DNA from: Bacillus sp. KH172YL63
Lineage (GTDB): Bacteria; Bacillota; Bacilli; Bacillales; Bacillaceae_B
Length of the DNA: 64,000 nt
Assembly (NCBI RefSeq): GCF_011398925.1
Contig: NZ_AP022842.1
Span: 1,600,001-1,664,000, forward strand
Direction of reading: 5' to 3'
Position numbers and translations under genes: made by a program. Below, in pieces: positions 1 to 10,101 of the stretch. Below the pieces are notes generated by a model. That model had not been told where the DNA came from, did not search any database, and saw only the letters and a list, made by a program, of their open reading frames with translations. Position 1 is the stretch's first letter. Each line of letters starts with the position of its first letter.

Positions 1-1331
1 TCCGAGAAGATGTGAAGTTCTACACTGTTCACTCTGATAGTCATCTGACGTTTGACGGGGTAAGCGTCACGTTCTTTAAAACGACTCATAGCATTCCTGA
101 TTCTGTAGGGGTATGTATCCATACATCAGAGGGTGTCATCGTCCATACCGGGGAATTTAAATTCGATCAGTCTGCCAAGCATTTCTATCGACCTGATTTA
201 GGAAAGATGGCTCAAATTGGCGAGAAGGGCGTTCTTTGCCTTCTGTCAGACAGCATCGGGGCTGAAAGACCGGGCTACACCACTTCCGAGGCGGTGATGG
301 AGCAGCACATCACGAAGTCTCTCCGTACAGCATCAGGAAGGGTCATCGTGGCATGCTTTGCTTCTAATTTAATCCGTCTGCAGCAAGTGTTTGATGCCGC
401 CGAGCAGAATAAACGCAAAGTCGCAGTAGTGGGGAAAAGCTTGAAGCGTGTGTATGATGTAGCGTTGAAACTTGGATATCTTCACGTCCGTGATGAAATG
501 ATCATCGGGATTGACGAAATAGAAGAATATCCAAAGGATGAAATCCTCATCATCGCAACAGGAACGCAAGGTGAGCCGTTTGAGGCCCTTCAACGGATGT
601 CAAAACGCTCCCATCGCCTGGTGAATATCGAAGAAGGCGATACCGTCCTCATTACCGCAAACCCTTCCCCTGGCATGGAAGTGATCACAGGGAAAACGAT
701 CGATATGCTTTACCGTGCAGGGGCAGAGGTGTTGATCCCTACTAAGGAAGAACAGGTTTCAGGGCACGGAAGCCAGGAAGATTTGAAATTCATGCTGAAT
801 ATCATGAAACCGAAATATTTCATCCCGATCCAGGGAGAATACAAGATGCTGGTCGCCCATACGCAGGTGGCCCATGACACCGGACTTCCTTATAAACAAA
901 TCTTCATCCTGGATAAAGGGGATGTACTTCAATATAAGGATGGAAAGATGCGCATGAACGGCAGGGTACAGGCTGGAAATGTGCTGATCGACGGCATCGG
1001 TGTGGGAGACGTGGGCAATATCGTGCTCCGTGATCGAAAGCTGTTGTCAGAAGACGGTGTCTTTACGGTTGTTGTCACCATCAACCGTAAATCCAAATCG
1101 ATTGTTTCAGGACCGGAAATCATATCGAGGGGCTTCGTTTATGTGCGGGAGTCTGAGGAATTGATGGGAGAAGCGGGTGATATCGTCGCAAGCGTCGTCC
1201 ACTCATACTTACAAAAGGGCTCTTTCGAATGGACAACGATCAAGCAGGATATCAGGGATCAGCTCAATTATTACCTGTTTAACAAAACGAGAAGAAGACC
1301 GATGATCCTGCCGATCATCATGGAAGTATAA
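1..1331 (+). CDS. rnjB: Ribonuclease J2, 5' end outside window
   Basis: RNase J family metallo-beta-lactamase/beta-CASP ribonuclease, which partners RNase J1 in mRNA decay and rRNA maturation. The reading frame is open from base 1 without a start codon (codons before base 12 read R-E-D), so the N-terminal part with the first metal motif lies upstream. What is present is the HSIPDSVG and HTGEFKFD region, the beta-CASP domain and the C-terminal dimerisation domain, 440 residues of about 555. The HTGEFKFD variant (J1 proteins have HTGDFKFD) and its place before tepA, ylzJ and spoIIIE indicate J2 rather than J1; both points rest on family knowledge. It ends at a strong terminator. Confidence 0.93.
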   Translation, partial: REDVKFYTVHSDSHLTFDGVSVTFFKTTHSIPDSVGVCIHTSEGVIVHTGEFKFDQSAKHFYRPDLGKMAQIGEKGVLCLLSDSIGAERPGYTTSEAVMEQHITKSLRTASGRVIVACFASNLIRLQQVFDAAEQNKRKVAVVGKSLKRVYDVALKLGYLHVRDEMIIGIDEIEEYPKDEILIIATGTQGEPFEALQRMSKRSHRLVNIEEGDTVLITANPSPGMEVITGKTIDMLYRAGAEVLIPTKEEQVSGHGSQEDLKFMLNIMKPKYFIPIQGEYKMLVAHTQVAHDTGLPYKQIFILDKGDVLQYKDGKMRMNGRVQAGNVLIDGIGVGDVGNIVLRDRKLLSEDGVFTVVVTINRKSKSIVSGPEIISRGFVYVRESEELMGEAGDIVASVVHSYLQKGSFEWTTIKQDIRDQLNYYLFNKTRRRPMILPIIMEV

Positions 1332-1336
1332 TGGAA

Positions 1337-1371
1337 GAGGCTGCTTGTTTATGCAAGCAGCCTCTTTTTTT
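1337..1371 (+). terminator. Intrinsic terminator of rnjB
   Basis: Perfect 11-bp stem (GAGGCTGCTTG at 1337-1347 with CAAGCAGCCTC at 1354-1364) followed by seven T residues, directly after the rnjB stop. Confidence 0.93.
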
Positions 1372-1459
1372 GTGAGCGGATCCCCAAACATAAAAAGTAT
1401 GAAAACACACCATTAATAAGATAATAACAATAGAATGGGAATGAAAAGGAGATGTTTTC

Positions 1460-2215
1460 ATGGAAGAGAATACGTTATCGATGGGAGATCAGCCGAATAA
1501 AGGGCAGGATGATCATAAAGAGAAGCCATCAGGGTTGATGGAAAAGATCCAGCAATTGGGACAGACGAGTGTCCCTCAATTATCCCAGGACTCAAATATC
1601 CATTGTTTGACGATTGTCGGTCAGATTGAAGGACATATGCAGCTTCCACCCCAAAATAAAACAACGAAATATGAACACGTCATCCCCCAGCTCGTTGCAA
1701 TCGAGCAAAATCCAAAGATCGAGGGATTGGTTGTCATTTTGAACACCGTGGGCGGGGATGTAGAGGCGGGCTTGGCCATTTCCGAAATGATTGCATCCCT
1801 CTCGAAACCGACCGTTTCTGTCGTCTTGGGCGGGGGGCACAGCATAGGTGTCCCGATAGCTGTATCATGCAATTTTTCTTATATTGCAAGCACGGCCACG
1901 ATGACGATCCATCCGGTGAGATTGACAGGACTGGTCATCGGTGTTCCGCAAACATTTGAATATCTTGACAAAATGCAGGAGCGGGTGGTCAGCTTCGTTA
2001 CGAAGCACAGCAATGTGTCTGAAGAAGATTTTAAAGATCTGATGTTTGCCAAAGGAAACCTGACACGTGACATTGGGACGAATGTTGTAGGGGAGGATGC
2101 CGTTGGCTACGGATTAATTGACGGTATAGGAGGAATTGGGTCGGCAATCAAGAAAATCAATGAGTTGATCGATATCAAGAAGCAGGCAGATCAACAAGAG
2201 GGATTGGTTCAATGA
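1460..2215 (+). CDS. tepA: TepA, ClpP-like translocation-enhancing protein
   Basis: ClpP/crotonase-fold serine peptidase of the TepA (YmfB) family, a cytosolic protein linked in B. subtilis to protein export and signal-peptide processing. The 251-residue protein has a charged 40-residue N-terminus, then the ClpP-like domain with the nucleophile motif GGGHSIG (Ser about 128) and a His in TIHPVR (about 151). The ATG has a good site, AAAAGGAG, eight bases upstream. The stop overlaps the start of ylzJ by four bases, so the two are translationally coupled. The order rnjB-tepA-ylzJ-spoIIIE is the conserved Bacillus arrangement. Identity is firm; the molecular substrate is not known from sequence. 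Confidence 0.92.
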   Translation: MEENTLSMGDQPNKGQDDHKEKPSGLMEKIQQLGQTSVPQLSQDSNIHCLTIVGQIEGHMQLPPQNKTTKYEHVIPQLVAIEQNPKIEGLVVILNTVGGDVEAGLAISEMIASLSKPTVSVVLGGGHSIGVPIAVSCNFSYIASTATMTIHPVRLTGLVIGVPQTFEYLDKMQERVVSFVTKHSNVSEEDFKDLMFAKGNLTRDIGTNVVGEDAVGYGLIDGIGGIGSAIKKINELIDIKKQADQQEGLVQ

Positions 2216-2418
2216 TTCTTTATACAATGGTTCCGGATGACCTTATCTATCCGACAGATGAGAGTGTGTTTTCTGGCCAGATGATGATGGACTATCAAGG
2301 CATCCCGCTTCTTGTCCAGCAGGAGGAAAACAAGTATCGGGTGATCAGGATCATGAGCAGTGACCCGGCACATTACCTCAATGACCAACTTTACCCGGGG
2401 GGATTCATCGGTAATTAA
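2212..2418 (+). CDS. ylzJ: YlzJ-like small protein
   Basis: A 68-residue acidic protein beginning [10 protein letters not shown] and containing PGGFIGN at its end, matching the YlzJ family found between tepA and spoIIIE in Bacillus. There is no signal peptide or membrane segment. Function is unknown. Its ATG overlaps the tepA stop (ATGA), which points to a two-gene transcript. Confidence 0.85.
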   Translation: MILYTMVPDDLIYPTDESVFSGQMMMDYQGIPLLVQQEENKYRVIRIMSSDPAHYLNDQLYPGGFIGN

Positions 2419-2437
2419 GCAAGAAAGAGGATTTTCG

Positions 2438-2466
2438 TGGAAATAGTGGATATGCTATACTATACT
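2438..2466 (+). promoter_or_regulatory. Possible sigma-A promoter of spoIIIE
   Basis: TGGAAA at 2438-2443, 17-base spacer, TATACT at 2461-2466. The -35 matches four of six consensus bases. It leaves a 5' leader of about 130 bases carrying the inverted repeat at 2501-2552. Confidence 0.4.
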
Positions 2467-2500
2467 TAATAGAGTGATGATCATACGATACATTTACCGG

Positions 2501-2552
2501 GAAGGGTCTGACACCTTAGGCACGCGTTTTGCCCCAAAGGGTCAGCCCTTTC
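2501..2552 (+). repeat. Inverted repeat in the spoIIIE leader
   Basis: GAAGGGTCTGAC (2501-2512) pairs with GTCAGCCCTTTC (2541-2552) over 11 of 12 positions counting a G-U pair, around a 28-base loop. There is no U-tract of terminator quality (TCTTCATCTTT follows). It could be a leader hairpin, a weak ylzJ terminator, or a dispersed intergenic repeat; the sequence alone does not decide. Confidence 0.5.
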
Positions 2553-2606
2553 TTCATCTTTATGTACATAACGAGAAAGACTTCAACAGAATTTAGGTGA
2601 ATTGGA

Positions 2607-4961
2607 TTGGCGAAAAGAAAAAAAAGAAAAAAGCGGTCAACAACGACGTCGACATTAAAACAAACGATCAAGTATGAAATCATCGGCTTGATCCTCGTTG
2701 CATTGAGCTTGATATCGATTATTGAGCTGGGTGCCGTAGGGAAGGCGCTGGTCTATTTTGACCGTTTCTTCCTGGGTGAGTGGTATATGGTTGCCCTGCT
2801 CTGGGTGCTCTATGTCGCAGGCTACCTTATGGTGAAGCGGGAGGTGCCCGTATTATTCAGCAGGAGACTTGTAGGGATTTATATCATCATTGCCAGCTTC
2901 TTGCTGTTAAGTCACGTGAAATTATTCGACCTGCTCTCTAACGAAGGGTCATTTGACAATCCAAGTGTCATCATGAATACATGGGACCTGTATTGGATGG
3001 ACGTAAGGGGAGAGACGAGCACGTCGGACCTCGGCGGAGGGATGATCGGAAGCATATTGTTTGCTGTTTCATACTTCCTCTTTGATTCAGAAGGAGCAAG
3101 GATCGTCAGTGCTACTTTCATCTTGATCGGGATCATATTGGTGACAGGAAAGTCCATCGGGGATGTTCTCGGGAAAGCAGGAAACCGCTTCGGGGCATTC
3201 ATGAAGGACCAGTGGTCTGCATTTAAGCAGGATATGAGTGATTGGAAGGAAGACCAATCAAAGAAGAAAGAGAGAAAGCTACAGGAAAAGAAGGAATCGA
3301 AAAAAAGGGAAGATGATGATCCGGTTATTCCCGAACCACAAGCAGGAGAAACAAGTGAACCGATCATATCAAACTTTGCAGAACGTGCTTACGGTATGTC
3401 CCAGCCAAAAGATGAAGGACCTGCTGCAGCGGTTGACCATAAGGAGGAAGCTCCACCGCATGAGGAGCAGGTACCTGAAGGGGAAGAAGATCCTGCACCT
3501 CCGATTACATTCACAGAGGTAGAAAATAAGGATTATCAACTACCATCAATCTCTTTATTGAAGAGTCCAAGAAAAACAGATCAAAGCAATGAATATCAGC
3601 TGATCCATGCCAATGCAGCCAAATTGGAGAGAACATTCCAAAGCTTTGGCGTGAAAGCGAAAGTGACACAGGTACATCTCGGACCGGCTGTCACCAAGTA
3701 TGAAGTGCACCCTGATGTCGGTGTGAAGGTCAGCCGCATTGTGAATCTGAGCGATGACCTGGCATTGGCTCTCGCGGCGAAAGATATCCGGATCGAAGCA
3801 CCGATACCGGGTAAGTCAGCGATCGGGATCGAAGTGCCGAATTCTGAAGTGGCGATGGTCTCACTAAGGGAAGTACTCGAGGCGAAAGAACATAACAAAC
3901 CGGATGCCAAACTTCAAATCGGCCTCGGCCGGGACATCACCGGGGAAGCAGTATTGGCAGAATTGAATAAAATGCCCCACCTCCTCGTTGCAGGTGCGAC
4001 AGGAAGCGGGAAGAGTGTGTGTATAAACGGCATCATCACAAGCATCCTTATGCGGGCAAAGCCACATGAGGTCAAACTGATGATGATTGACCCGAAGATG
4101 GTAGAATTAAATGTCTACAATGGAGTGCCGCATCTGCTGGCCCCTGTAGTGACTGACGCCAAGAAAGCCTCCCAGGCCTTAAAGAAGGTCGTAAGTGAGA
4201 TGGAGCGGAGATATGAGTTATTCTCGCATACGGGAACAAGAAATATTGAAGGATACAATGATTATGTCAAAAGGCAAAACAATGAAAATGAAGAGAAACA
4301 GCCTCTCTTGCCTTACATCGTGGTCATCGTTGATGAGCTCGCTGATTTGATGATGGTTGCTTCAAACGATGTGGAAGATGCGATCACAAGGCTTGCCCAG
4401 ATGGCCCGTGCAGCAGGCATCCATCTGATCATCGCCACACAGCGCCCTTCTGTGGATGTCATCACCGGCGTCATTAAAGCGAATATCCCATCCAGGATCG
4501 CCTTTGCCGTGTCATCCATGACAGATTCCAGGACGATACTGGATTCAGGAGGCGCTGAGAAGCTTCTTGGCAGGGGTGATATGCTCTTCATGCCGGTCGG
4601 TGCTTCCAAGCCGACAAGGGTGCAAGGGGCCTTCTTATCCGATGAAGAGGTGGAAGAAATCGTTGATTTTGTCATCTCTCAGCAGAAAGCCCAATATCAG
4701 GAAGAAATGATTCCTGATGAAATTCAGGAAGACGATAGAACTGGCGAAGCGGAAGATGAATTATATGACGATGCCGTCCAGCTTATTGCCGAAATGCAGA
4801 CAGCTTCCGTATCCATGCTTCAAAGAAGATTCAGGATCGGTTATACCCGCGCAGCGAGACTGATCGATGAAATGGAAGTAAGGGGTGTAGTAGGCCCTTA
4901 TGAAGGAAGCAAGCCAAGAACGGTCTTGGTCGGAAAGCCTTCTGAAGAGCAAAGTTCATAG
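2607..4961 (+). CDS. spoIIIE: DNA translocase SpoIIIE/FtsK
   Basis: Septal ATP-driven DNA pump that moves the chromosome into the forespore and clears trapped DNA at division. The 784 residues match the family length (about 787). Order: basic N-terminus, hydrophobic membrane segments within residues 20-185, a Lys/Glu-rich linker (about 195-310), then the motor with Walker A GATGSGKS at 463-470 and Walker B ending VDELAD near 577, and a C-terminal winged-helix gamma domain (from about 715) that reads chromosomal orientation sequences. The start is TTG, with AGGTGA six bases before it. Followed by a terminator. Confidence 0.97.
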   Translation: MAKRKKRKKRSTTTSTLKQTIKYEIIGLILVALSLISIIELGAVGKALVYFDRFFLGEWYMVALLWVLYVAGYLMVKREVPVLFSRRLVGIYIIIASFLLLSHVKLFDLLSNEGSFDNPSVIMNTWDLYWMDVRGETSTSDLGGGMIGSILFAVSYFLFDSEGARIVSATFILIGIILVTGKSIGDVLGKAGNRFGAFMKDQWSAFKQDMSDWKEDQSKKKERKLQEKKESKKREDDDPVIPEPQAGETSEPIISNFAERAYGMSQPKDEGPAAAVDHKEEAPPHEEQVPEGEEDPAPPITFTEVENKDYQLPSISLLKSPRKTDQSNEYQLIHANAAKLERTFQSFGVKAKVTQVHLGPAVTKYEVHPDVGVKVSRIVNLSDDLALALAAKDIRIEAPIPGKSAIGIEVPNSEVAMVSLREVLEAKEHNKPDAKLQIGLGRDITGEAVLAELNKMPHLLVAGATGSGKSVCINGIITSILMRAKPHEVKLMMIDPKMVELNVYNGVPHLLAPVVTDAKKASQALKKVVSEMERRYELFSHTGTRNIEGYNDYVKRQNNENEEKQPLLPYIVVIVDELADLMMVASNDVEDAITRLAQMARAAGIHLIIATQRPSVDVITGVIKANIPSRIAFAVSSMTDSRTILDSGGAEKLLGRGDMLFMPVGASKPTRVQGAFLSDEEVEEIVDFVISQQKAQYQEEMIPDEIQEDDRTGEAEDELYDDAVQLIAEMQTASVSMLQRRFRIGYTRAARLIDEMEVRGVVGPYEGSKPRTVLVGKPSEEQSS

Positions 4962-4965
4962 TGAA

Positions 4966-5015
4966 AAGGTGTGTTACCCTATTCGAAAATGAATAGCGTG
5001 ACGCACCTTTTTTTT
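4966..5015 (+). terminator. Intrinsic terminator of spoIIIE
   Basis: Long imperfect hairpin: AAAGGTGTGTTACCCTATTC pairs, with G-U pairs and one mismatch, with GAATAGCGTGACGCACCTTT, followed by a run of T residues. Confidence 0.88.
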
Positions 5016-5334
5016 ATGTTATGAAATGTTTATCAGTGGTAACTCCCTAGGGCCCCCTTTTTTTATCCACTAATGTGACATACTATTAAAAGCGTTTCCA
5101 TTAATTATGGTGGTTTATTCCATTTGTAATTATTACCAATCCATCACACACTTTATGTAAATAGTAAACTAGAATATTCCATGTAAACCCATACATGTAG
5201 TAAAATTCTCCTATTTACTGGAATAAAAGAAGTGTAAATTATCATTCATTTCATTTTTTTCGACAAAATCACACAATACTATTTATTTATGAAAAGAAAA
5301 GTGTTATAGTATTTTCGATTAGTAGGAAAGATAT

Positions 5335-5352
5335 ACATCAGAGGTCTGATGT
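5335..5352. promoter_or_regulatory. Palindromic operator candidate for YmfC
   Basis: ACATCAGA-GG-TCTGATGT is a perfect 8+8 inverted repeat about 25 bases downstream of the -10 candidate and 27 bases before the GntR-family gene. This position suits autorepression by the adjacent regulator. Its right half, AGGTCTGA, recurs in the palindrome at 7466-7476. Confidence 0.5.
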
Positions 5353-5378
5353 CTTGAGAAAATTTGGTGGTGGTTCCA

Positions 5379-6104
5379 GTGACAATAAAAACAGATAATA
5401 GGCATTTATACTTACAAGTGATTGATCGATTGAAGAAAGATATCGAATTGGGCGTGTATAAAGAAAAAGAAAAACTCCCGTCTGAATTCGACCTTTCCAA
5501 ACAATTAGGCGTAAGTAGGGCGACTCTAAGGGAAGCTCTCAGGATTCTTGAGGAAGAAAGTGTTATCGTACGACGTCATGGTGTAGGTACATTTGTGAAT
5601 GCTAAACCGCTCTTTACTTCAGGTATCGAGCAGCTGAACAGTGTAACGAACATGATCAAGCAGGCTGGAATGGATCCAGGGACCATTTTCTTAAGCTCGA
5701 CAACTCAAGAAGCTACTGAGGATGATATGAAAAGGTTTACATGCAATGAAGAGGATGATGTCATCCTGATTGAGCGGGTTCGAACAGCAAACGGGGAACC
5801 GGTTGTATATTGTGTCGATAAGATTCCGGAAGCGATCATGCCGAGGGACTTCACCCATGAAGATAATTCGATTTTCACTCTGTTGGAGAAACGGGAGAAT
5901 AAGAGAATCACACATGCGGTGGCACAGATTGAACCTATGGGATATCATGATAAAATTTCCCCTATTCTAAATTGCGAACCGGAAACGGCTCTCCTTGTCT
6001 TAAAGCAAATGCATTTTGACGAAAACGATGAACCGATTCTGTATTCTGTAAACTATTTCAGATCAGACAAATTTAGCTTCCACGTATTAAGAAAGCGTGT
6101 ATAG
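5379..6104 (+). CDS. ymfC: GntR-family regulator (YmfC)
   Basis: HutC-type GntR transcription factor: N-terminal winged helix (about residues 5-70, containing [20 protein letters not shown]) and C-terminal UTRA effector-binding domain (about 85-238). YmfC follows spoIIIE in Bacillus. GTG at 5379 is preferred because GGTGGTGG lies six bases upstream and it gives a normal family N-terminus; an in-frame TTG at 5364 would add five residues. The next gene, 50 bases on, is a nucleoside-binding lipoprotein, so YmfC probably controls that transporter and itself. The ligand is unknown. Confidence 0.88.
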   Translation: MTIKTDNRHLYLQVIDRLKKDIELGVYKEKEKLPSEFDLSKQLGVSRATLREALRILEEESVIVRRHGVGTFVNAKPLFTSGIEQLNSVTNMIKQAGMDPGTIFLSSTTQEATEDDMKRFTCNEEDDVILIERVRTANGEPVVYCVDKIPEAIMPRDFTHEDNSIFTLLEKRENKRITHAVAQIEPMGYHDKISPILNCEPETALLVLKQMHFDENDEPILYSVNYFRSDKFSFHVLRKRV

Positions 6105-6154
6105 AAACAAACTGTCTTTCTACTAATTTATTACAATAATAGGGGGTACTCTAG

Positions 6155-7249
6155 GTGAAGAAACGTAAATTCGGTTTAGCGTTGTCATTTGTTCTGGCTG
6201 CAGGTACATTATTGGGTGCTTGTGGAACAAGCGGGGACAAAGAAGGTACATCTAGTGGTGAAGGAAAGAAAGAAGATCAATTTACGGTAGCGATGGTTAC
6301 AGATGTTGGCGGTGTTGATGACAAATCATTCAACCAATCAGCATGGGAAGGCCTTAAAGCTTTCGGTAAGGAAAATGGCATGGAAGAAGGTAAAAAAGGT
6401 TACAGCTACCTACAATCACAATCTGATGCCGACTACGCTACAAATTTAAACACATTAGCTCGTCAAGATTTTGACTTAGTATATGGAATCGGCTTCCTTA
6501 TGGAAGGTGCAATCAATGATATTGCACAGCAGCAAAAAGATTCGAAATTTGCCATCGTTGATGCAGTTGTGGAACAACCGAACGTGGCAAGCATCACGTT
6601 CAAAGAGCAAGAAGGTTCATTCCTTGCAGGTGTTGCAGCAGGACTTGCTACAAAAACAAACAAAATCGGTTTCATCGGTGGGATGGAAATCCCGGTAATC
6701 GAGCGTTTCCATTCAGGGTTCATCGCTGGTGTGAAAGCGGTTAATCCGGATGCTGAAATCGTTGCAGATTATGCAGGTGCATTCGATAAAGCGGAACTTG
6801 GTCAAACAATCGCCTCTAAAATGTACTCTCAAAACGTAGACGTTATCTTCCATGCAGCAGGTGGTACTGGAAACGGCCTATTCAAAGAAGCGCGTGACTT
6901 GAAAGAAAAAGATCCTTCCCGCGAACTGTGGGCGATCGGGGTTGACTCTGATCAATCAGCAGAAGGTAAGGTTGGAGATCACAATATCATCCTGACGTCT
7001 TCACTTAAACGTGTTGATAACGCAGTGCTGGATCTTTCTGGTAAAGCGAAAGATGGTAACTTCCCTGGTGGAGAAGTCATCTCTTATGGTCTAAACGAAG
7101 ATGGAGTAGGGCTTGCTCCATTGAATGAAGAACTATCAAACAAAGATGAAGTCATGGCTAAGGTTGATGAATGGAAAGAAAAAATCAAGAGTGGGGACAT
7201 CACTGTTCCAGAATCTCTTGATGCAGCTAAATCATTTTCAGCTAACTAA
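6155..7249 (+). CDS. BMP-family nucleoside-binding lipoprotein
   Basis: Substrate-binding lipoprotein of a nucleoside ABC importer (BMP/Med/PnrA family, like B. subtilis YufN/NupN). The signal peptide ends in lipobox LGAC with Cys at residue 23, followed by a Ser/Gly/Glu linker. The two-lobed binding domain has the family motifs [13 protein letters not shown] and AAGGTGNG. Start is GTG with AGGGGGT upstream. The 364-residue length is typical. A terminator follows, and the ATPase and two permeases come next, so the terminator probably sets excess binding protein over the membrane parts. Purine nucleosides are the likely cargo, by family. Confidence 0.93.
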   Translation: MKKRKFGLALSFVLAAGTLLGACGTSGDKEGTSSGEGKKEDQFTVAMVTDVGGVDDKSFNQSAWEGLKAFGKENGMEEGKKGYSYLQSQSDADYATNLNTLARQDFDLVYGIGFLMEGAINDIAQQQKDSKFAIVDAVVEQPNVASITFKEQEGSFLAGVAAGLATKTNKIGFIGGMEIPVIERFHSGFIAGVKAVNPDAEIVADYAGAFDKAELGQTIASKMYSQNVDVIFHAAGGTGNGLFKEARDLKEKDPSRELWAIGVDSDQSAEGKVGDHNIILTSSLKRVDNAVLDLSGKAKDGNFPGGEVISYGLNEDGVGLAPLNEELSNKDEVMAKVDEWKEKIKSGDITVPESLDAAKSFSAN

Positions 7250-7255
7250 TTGAAG

Positions 7256-7300
7256 AGGGATAAGGGGACCATGGAAAGCCGGTCTCTTATCCCTTTTTTT
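7256..7300 (+). terminator. Terminator/attenuator between binding protein and ATPase genes
   Basis: AGGGATAAGGGG pairs with the TCTCTTATCCCT region through 12 pairs including G-U, followed by TTTTTTT. Partial read-through would explain why transporter genes lie downstream. Confidence 0.85.
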
Positions 7301-7465
7301 AAAACAAAATAAGCTTATAGCCTTCGAAAACATAAGTCTTTGGTCATGTAATCTTCTAAAATCTTCATCTATCCCGGAGCACTAAAAACTTTAATTGAAG
7401 CATAGAAACTTTTTCTATCTTTCATTTAGCGTTTTATAAGGGGACCTTTTTTTTCTGGTGATTCA

Positions 7466-7476
7466 AGGTCTGACCT
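7466..7476. promoter_or_regulatory. Short palindrome before the ATPase gene
   Basis: AGGTC-T-GACCT, an 11-base palindrome 48 bases before the ATPase start. It shares AGGTCTGA with the operator candidate upstream of ymfC, so it may be a second YmfC site. It is short and could be chance. Confidence 0.3.
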
Positions 7477-7523
7477 CTAACTACTAGAAAGATACCCCTA
7501 GCCTATGCAAGGAGTGAATAGCA

Positions 7524-9059
7524 ATGGATTATGTAATCGAGATGCTGAATATTCGCAAAGAATTTCCAGGCATCGTAGCAAATGATAATATTACCCTCCA
7601 GCTCAAAAAAGGTGAGATTCATGCGCTTCTTGGTGAAAATGGAGCGGGTAAGTCCACGTTGATGAACGTCTTATTCGGTCTATATCAGCCCGAACAGGGT
7701 GAGATCCGTGTGAAGGGCAAGAAAGTCAATATCACGAATCCGAATATCGCGAACGATTTAGGAATCGGCATGGTCCATCAGCACTTTATGCTTGTAGATA
7801 CGTTTACGGTAACCGAGAATATCATTCTTGGAAGAGAGCCGAAATCCGGCGGTACCGTTGATATTAAAAAAGCGGAACGGGACATACAGGAGATTTCCGA
7901 ACGATACGGATTAAAGGTTAATCCAGCAGCTAAAATTTCTGAAATCTCAGTAGGGATGCAGCAGCGTGTCGAAATATTGAAGACCCTATACCGGGGGGCA
8001 GACATCCTGATTTTCGACGAGCCTACAGCTGTGTTGACGCCTCAAGAAATTAAAGAGCTCATTCAAATCATGAAAACGCTCATTAAAGAAGGGAAATCAA
8101 TCATCCTCATCACGCACAAACTGAAGGAAATCATGGAAGTGTGTGATAATGTAACCGTTATCAGAAAGGGTAAGGGCATCGGGACTGTTAAAGTATCAGA
8201 GACGGATCCGAACCATCTTGCAAGCCTGATGGTCGGTCGGGAAGTAACGTTCAAGACAGAGAAAAAAGAAGCCAATCCTGCTGATAAAGTACTGGAAATC
8301 CGTGACCTGTTTGTCAAAGATCATCGGAATGTTCCTGTCGTCAAGGGGTTGAACCTTGAAGTAAAAGCCGGGGAAATCCTTGGAATCGCAGGGGTGGATG
8401 GAAACGGTCAAAGCGAATTGATTGAAGCCATCACCGGTTTGTATAAGGCTGACAGCGGTTCGATTAAATTGAATGGAAAAGAAATCCTCAATATGAAACC
8501 GCGGAAAATTTATGAATCCGGTGTAGGGCATATTCCTCAGGACCGTCATAAGCATGGTCTTGTACTGGACTTCCCAATCGGTGAGAATATGGTTCTTCAA
8601 ACCTATTATCAAAAGCCCTATTCGAATAAAGGGGTGCTCAGCTACAAAAATATTTACAAGCAGGCAAAAAAACTCATTACAGAGTTCGATGTCAGGACTC
8701 CGTCCGAATATACCCTTGCAAGGGCACTTTCAGGTGGTAATCAGCAAAAGGCAATCATCGGCCGGGAAGTAGACCGTGATCCAGATTTATTGATCGCTGC
8801 CCAGCCAACACGTGGGCTCGATGTCGGTGCCATCGAATTTATCCATAAACGTCTGATTGAACAGCGGGATAATGGAAAGGCTGTATTGCTCCTGTCATTT
8901 GAGTTGGATGAAATCATGAATGTCAGTGACCGTATTGCAGTCATCTATGAAGGACAGATCGTTGCAATCGTCAATCCGAAAGAAACAACCGAACAAGAGC
9001 TTGGATTGTTGATGGCTGGATCGAAAAGGAAGGAAGCGGGTGAAAACGCACATGTCTAA
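7524..9059 (+). CDS. Nucleoside ABC transporter, double ATPase subunit
   Basis: ATP-binding subunit with two fused ABC domains in 511 residues, as in NupO/YufO and sugar-type importers. Domain 1 has Walker A GENGAGKS (37-44), signature SVGMQQR (about 142) and Walker B ILIFDEPT. Domain 2 is degenerate: GVDGNGQS in place of a normal Walker A, signature LSGGNQQK, and AAQPTRGLD where a DEPT would be expected. This asymmetry is usual for the family. The permease start lies inside its 3' end. Preceded by AAGGAG. Confidence 0.94.
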   Translation: MDYVIEMLNIRKEFPGIVANDNITLQLKKGEIHALLGENGAGKSTLMNVLFGLYQPEQGEIRVKGKKVNITNPNIANDLGIGMVHQHFMLVDTFTVTENIILGREPKSGGTVDIKKAERDIQEISERYGLKVNPAAKISEISVGMQQRVEILKTLYRGADILIFDEPTAVLTPQEIKELIQIMKTLIKEGKSIILITHKLKEIMEVCDNVTVIRKGKGIGTVKVSETDPNHLASLMVGREVTFKTEKKEANPADKVLEIRDLFVKDHRNVPVVKGLNLEVKAGEILGIAGVDGNGQSELIEAITGLYKADSGSIKLNGKEILNMKPRKIYESGVGHIPQDRHKHGLVLDFPIGENMVLQTYYQKPYSNKGVLSYKNIYKQAKKLITEFDVRTPSEYTLARALSGGNQQKAIIGREVDRDPDLLIAAQPTRGLDVGAIEFIHKRLIEQRDNGKAVLLLSFELDEIMNVSDRIAVIYEGQIVAIVNPKETTEQELGLLMAGSKRKEAGENAHV

Positions 9060-10101
9060 TCGCTTAACAAATATATTAATCCCTGTCATTTCTGTCCTTC
9101 TGGGCATTATCGTCGGAACAATTATCATGCTTGTGAGCGGATATGATCCGGTTGCAGGATATTCAGCCCTATGGAATGGTATTTTCGGAGATATTTATTA
9201 TGTAGGGGAGACGATCCGTCAAGTCACACCTTATATTTTAGCAGGACTTGCTGTCGCATTTGCATTTCGGACAGGATTATTCAATATCGGGGTAGAAGGG
9301 CAATTGATTGTCGGCTGGCTTGCTGCTGTATGGGTCGGGGTTGCATTCGATGACCTGCCGAAAATGATTCATTTGCCTCTTGCCGTATTGGCGGCAGCAT
9401 TCGCAGGGGCCCTGTGGGGGTTCATCCCTGGATTGCTGAAAGCAAAATACCGTGTTCATGAAGTAATCGTTACGATCATGATGAACTATATTGCACTCCA
9501 TGTTACTAATGCCATCATCCGTGACGTACTGACAGAACGGAAAGATCGTACCGACTATATTGCCGAGACGGCTTCTTTGAAATCACCGTTCTTCGAAAGT
9601 CTAACAGATTACTCAAGACTTCATTGGGGGATTTTCGTTGCACTTGCCTGTGTGTTCATCATGTGGTTTTTACTTGAAAAAACAACCCGTGGATACGAGC
9701 TGCGTTCAGTAGGTTATAACCAGCACGCTTCTCAATATGCCGGGATGAACGTAAACGGAAATATCATTCTTTCCATGGTCATTTCCGGGGCGTTTGCCGG
9801 TCTTGCAGGTGCAATGGAGGGACTTGGGACGTTTGGGTATGCTTCCATTAAAGGTGGATTCACCGGTGTCGGGTTCGACGGGATCGCCGTGGCCCTTCTG
9901 GGAGGGAACGTGGCAATCGGAGTTGTGTTCGCTGCACTGTTATTTGGGGGACTCAAAGTAGGTGCCCTGAACATGCCGCTTGAAGCAGGCATTCCAAATG
10001 AACTGGTAGACATCATCATTGCACTTATTATTTTCTTCGTGGCATCCGGCTACATGATTCGTTATCTCATTGGCCGATTCAGTAAAAAGGGGGTGAAATA
10101 A
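9040..10101 (+). CDS. Nucleoside ABC transporter permease (NupP-like)
   Basis: Integral membrane permease of the BPD_transp_2 family, about 353 residues with eight or more hydrophobic segments and the conserved GLFNIGVEGQ motif after the first helices. GTG at 9040 overlaps the ATPase gene by 20 bases and has AAGGAAG at a good distance; ATG at 9052 is the alternative. Pairs with the second permease to form the channel for nucleosides. Confidence 0.92.
   Translation: MKTHMSNRLTNILIPVISVLLGIIVGTIIMLVSGYDPVAGYSALWNGIFGDIYYVGETIRQVTPYILAGLAVAFAFRTGLFNIGVEGQLIVGWLAAVWVGVAFDDLPKMIHLPLAVLAAAFAGALWGFIPGLLKAKYRVHEVIVTIMMNYIALHVTNAIIRDVLTERKDRTDYIAETASLKSPFFESLTDYSRLHWGIFVALACVFIMWFLLEKTTRGYELRSVGYNQHASQYAGMNVNGNIILSMVISGAFAGLAGAMEGLGTFGYASIKGGFTGVGFDGIAVALLGGNVAIGVVFAALLFGGLKVGALNMPLEAGIPNELVDIIIALIIFFVASGYMIRYLIGRFSKKGVK

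Larger units (their letters stand above)
4962..5378. other. Intergenic region spoIIIE-ymfC
   Basis: About 417 bases without a gene. It holds the spoIIIE terminator, an AT-rich stretch with no convincing ORF, a TATAGT -10 candidate at 5305-5310 (its -35 is weak), a perfect palindrome at 5335-5352 and, just before the ymfC start, TGTCTTGAGAAAATT (5350-5364), which matches 11 of 15 bases of the CodY box. The CodY call is tentative. Confidence 0.6.

Noticed and set aside
3238..3522. 94-codon plus-strand frame inside spoIIIE
   Set aside because: It is an alternative reading of the Lys/Glu-rich linker of SpoIIIE.
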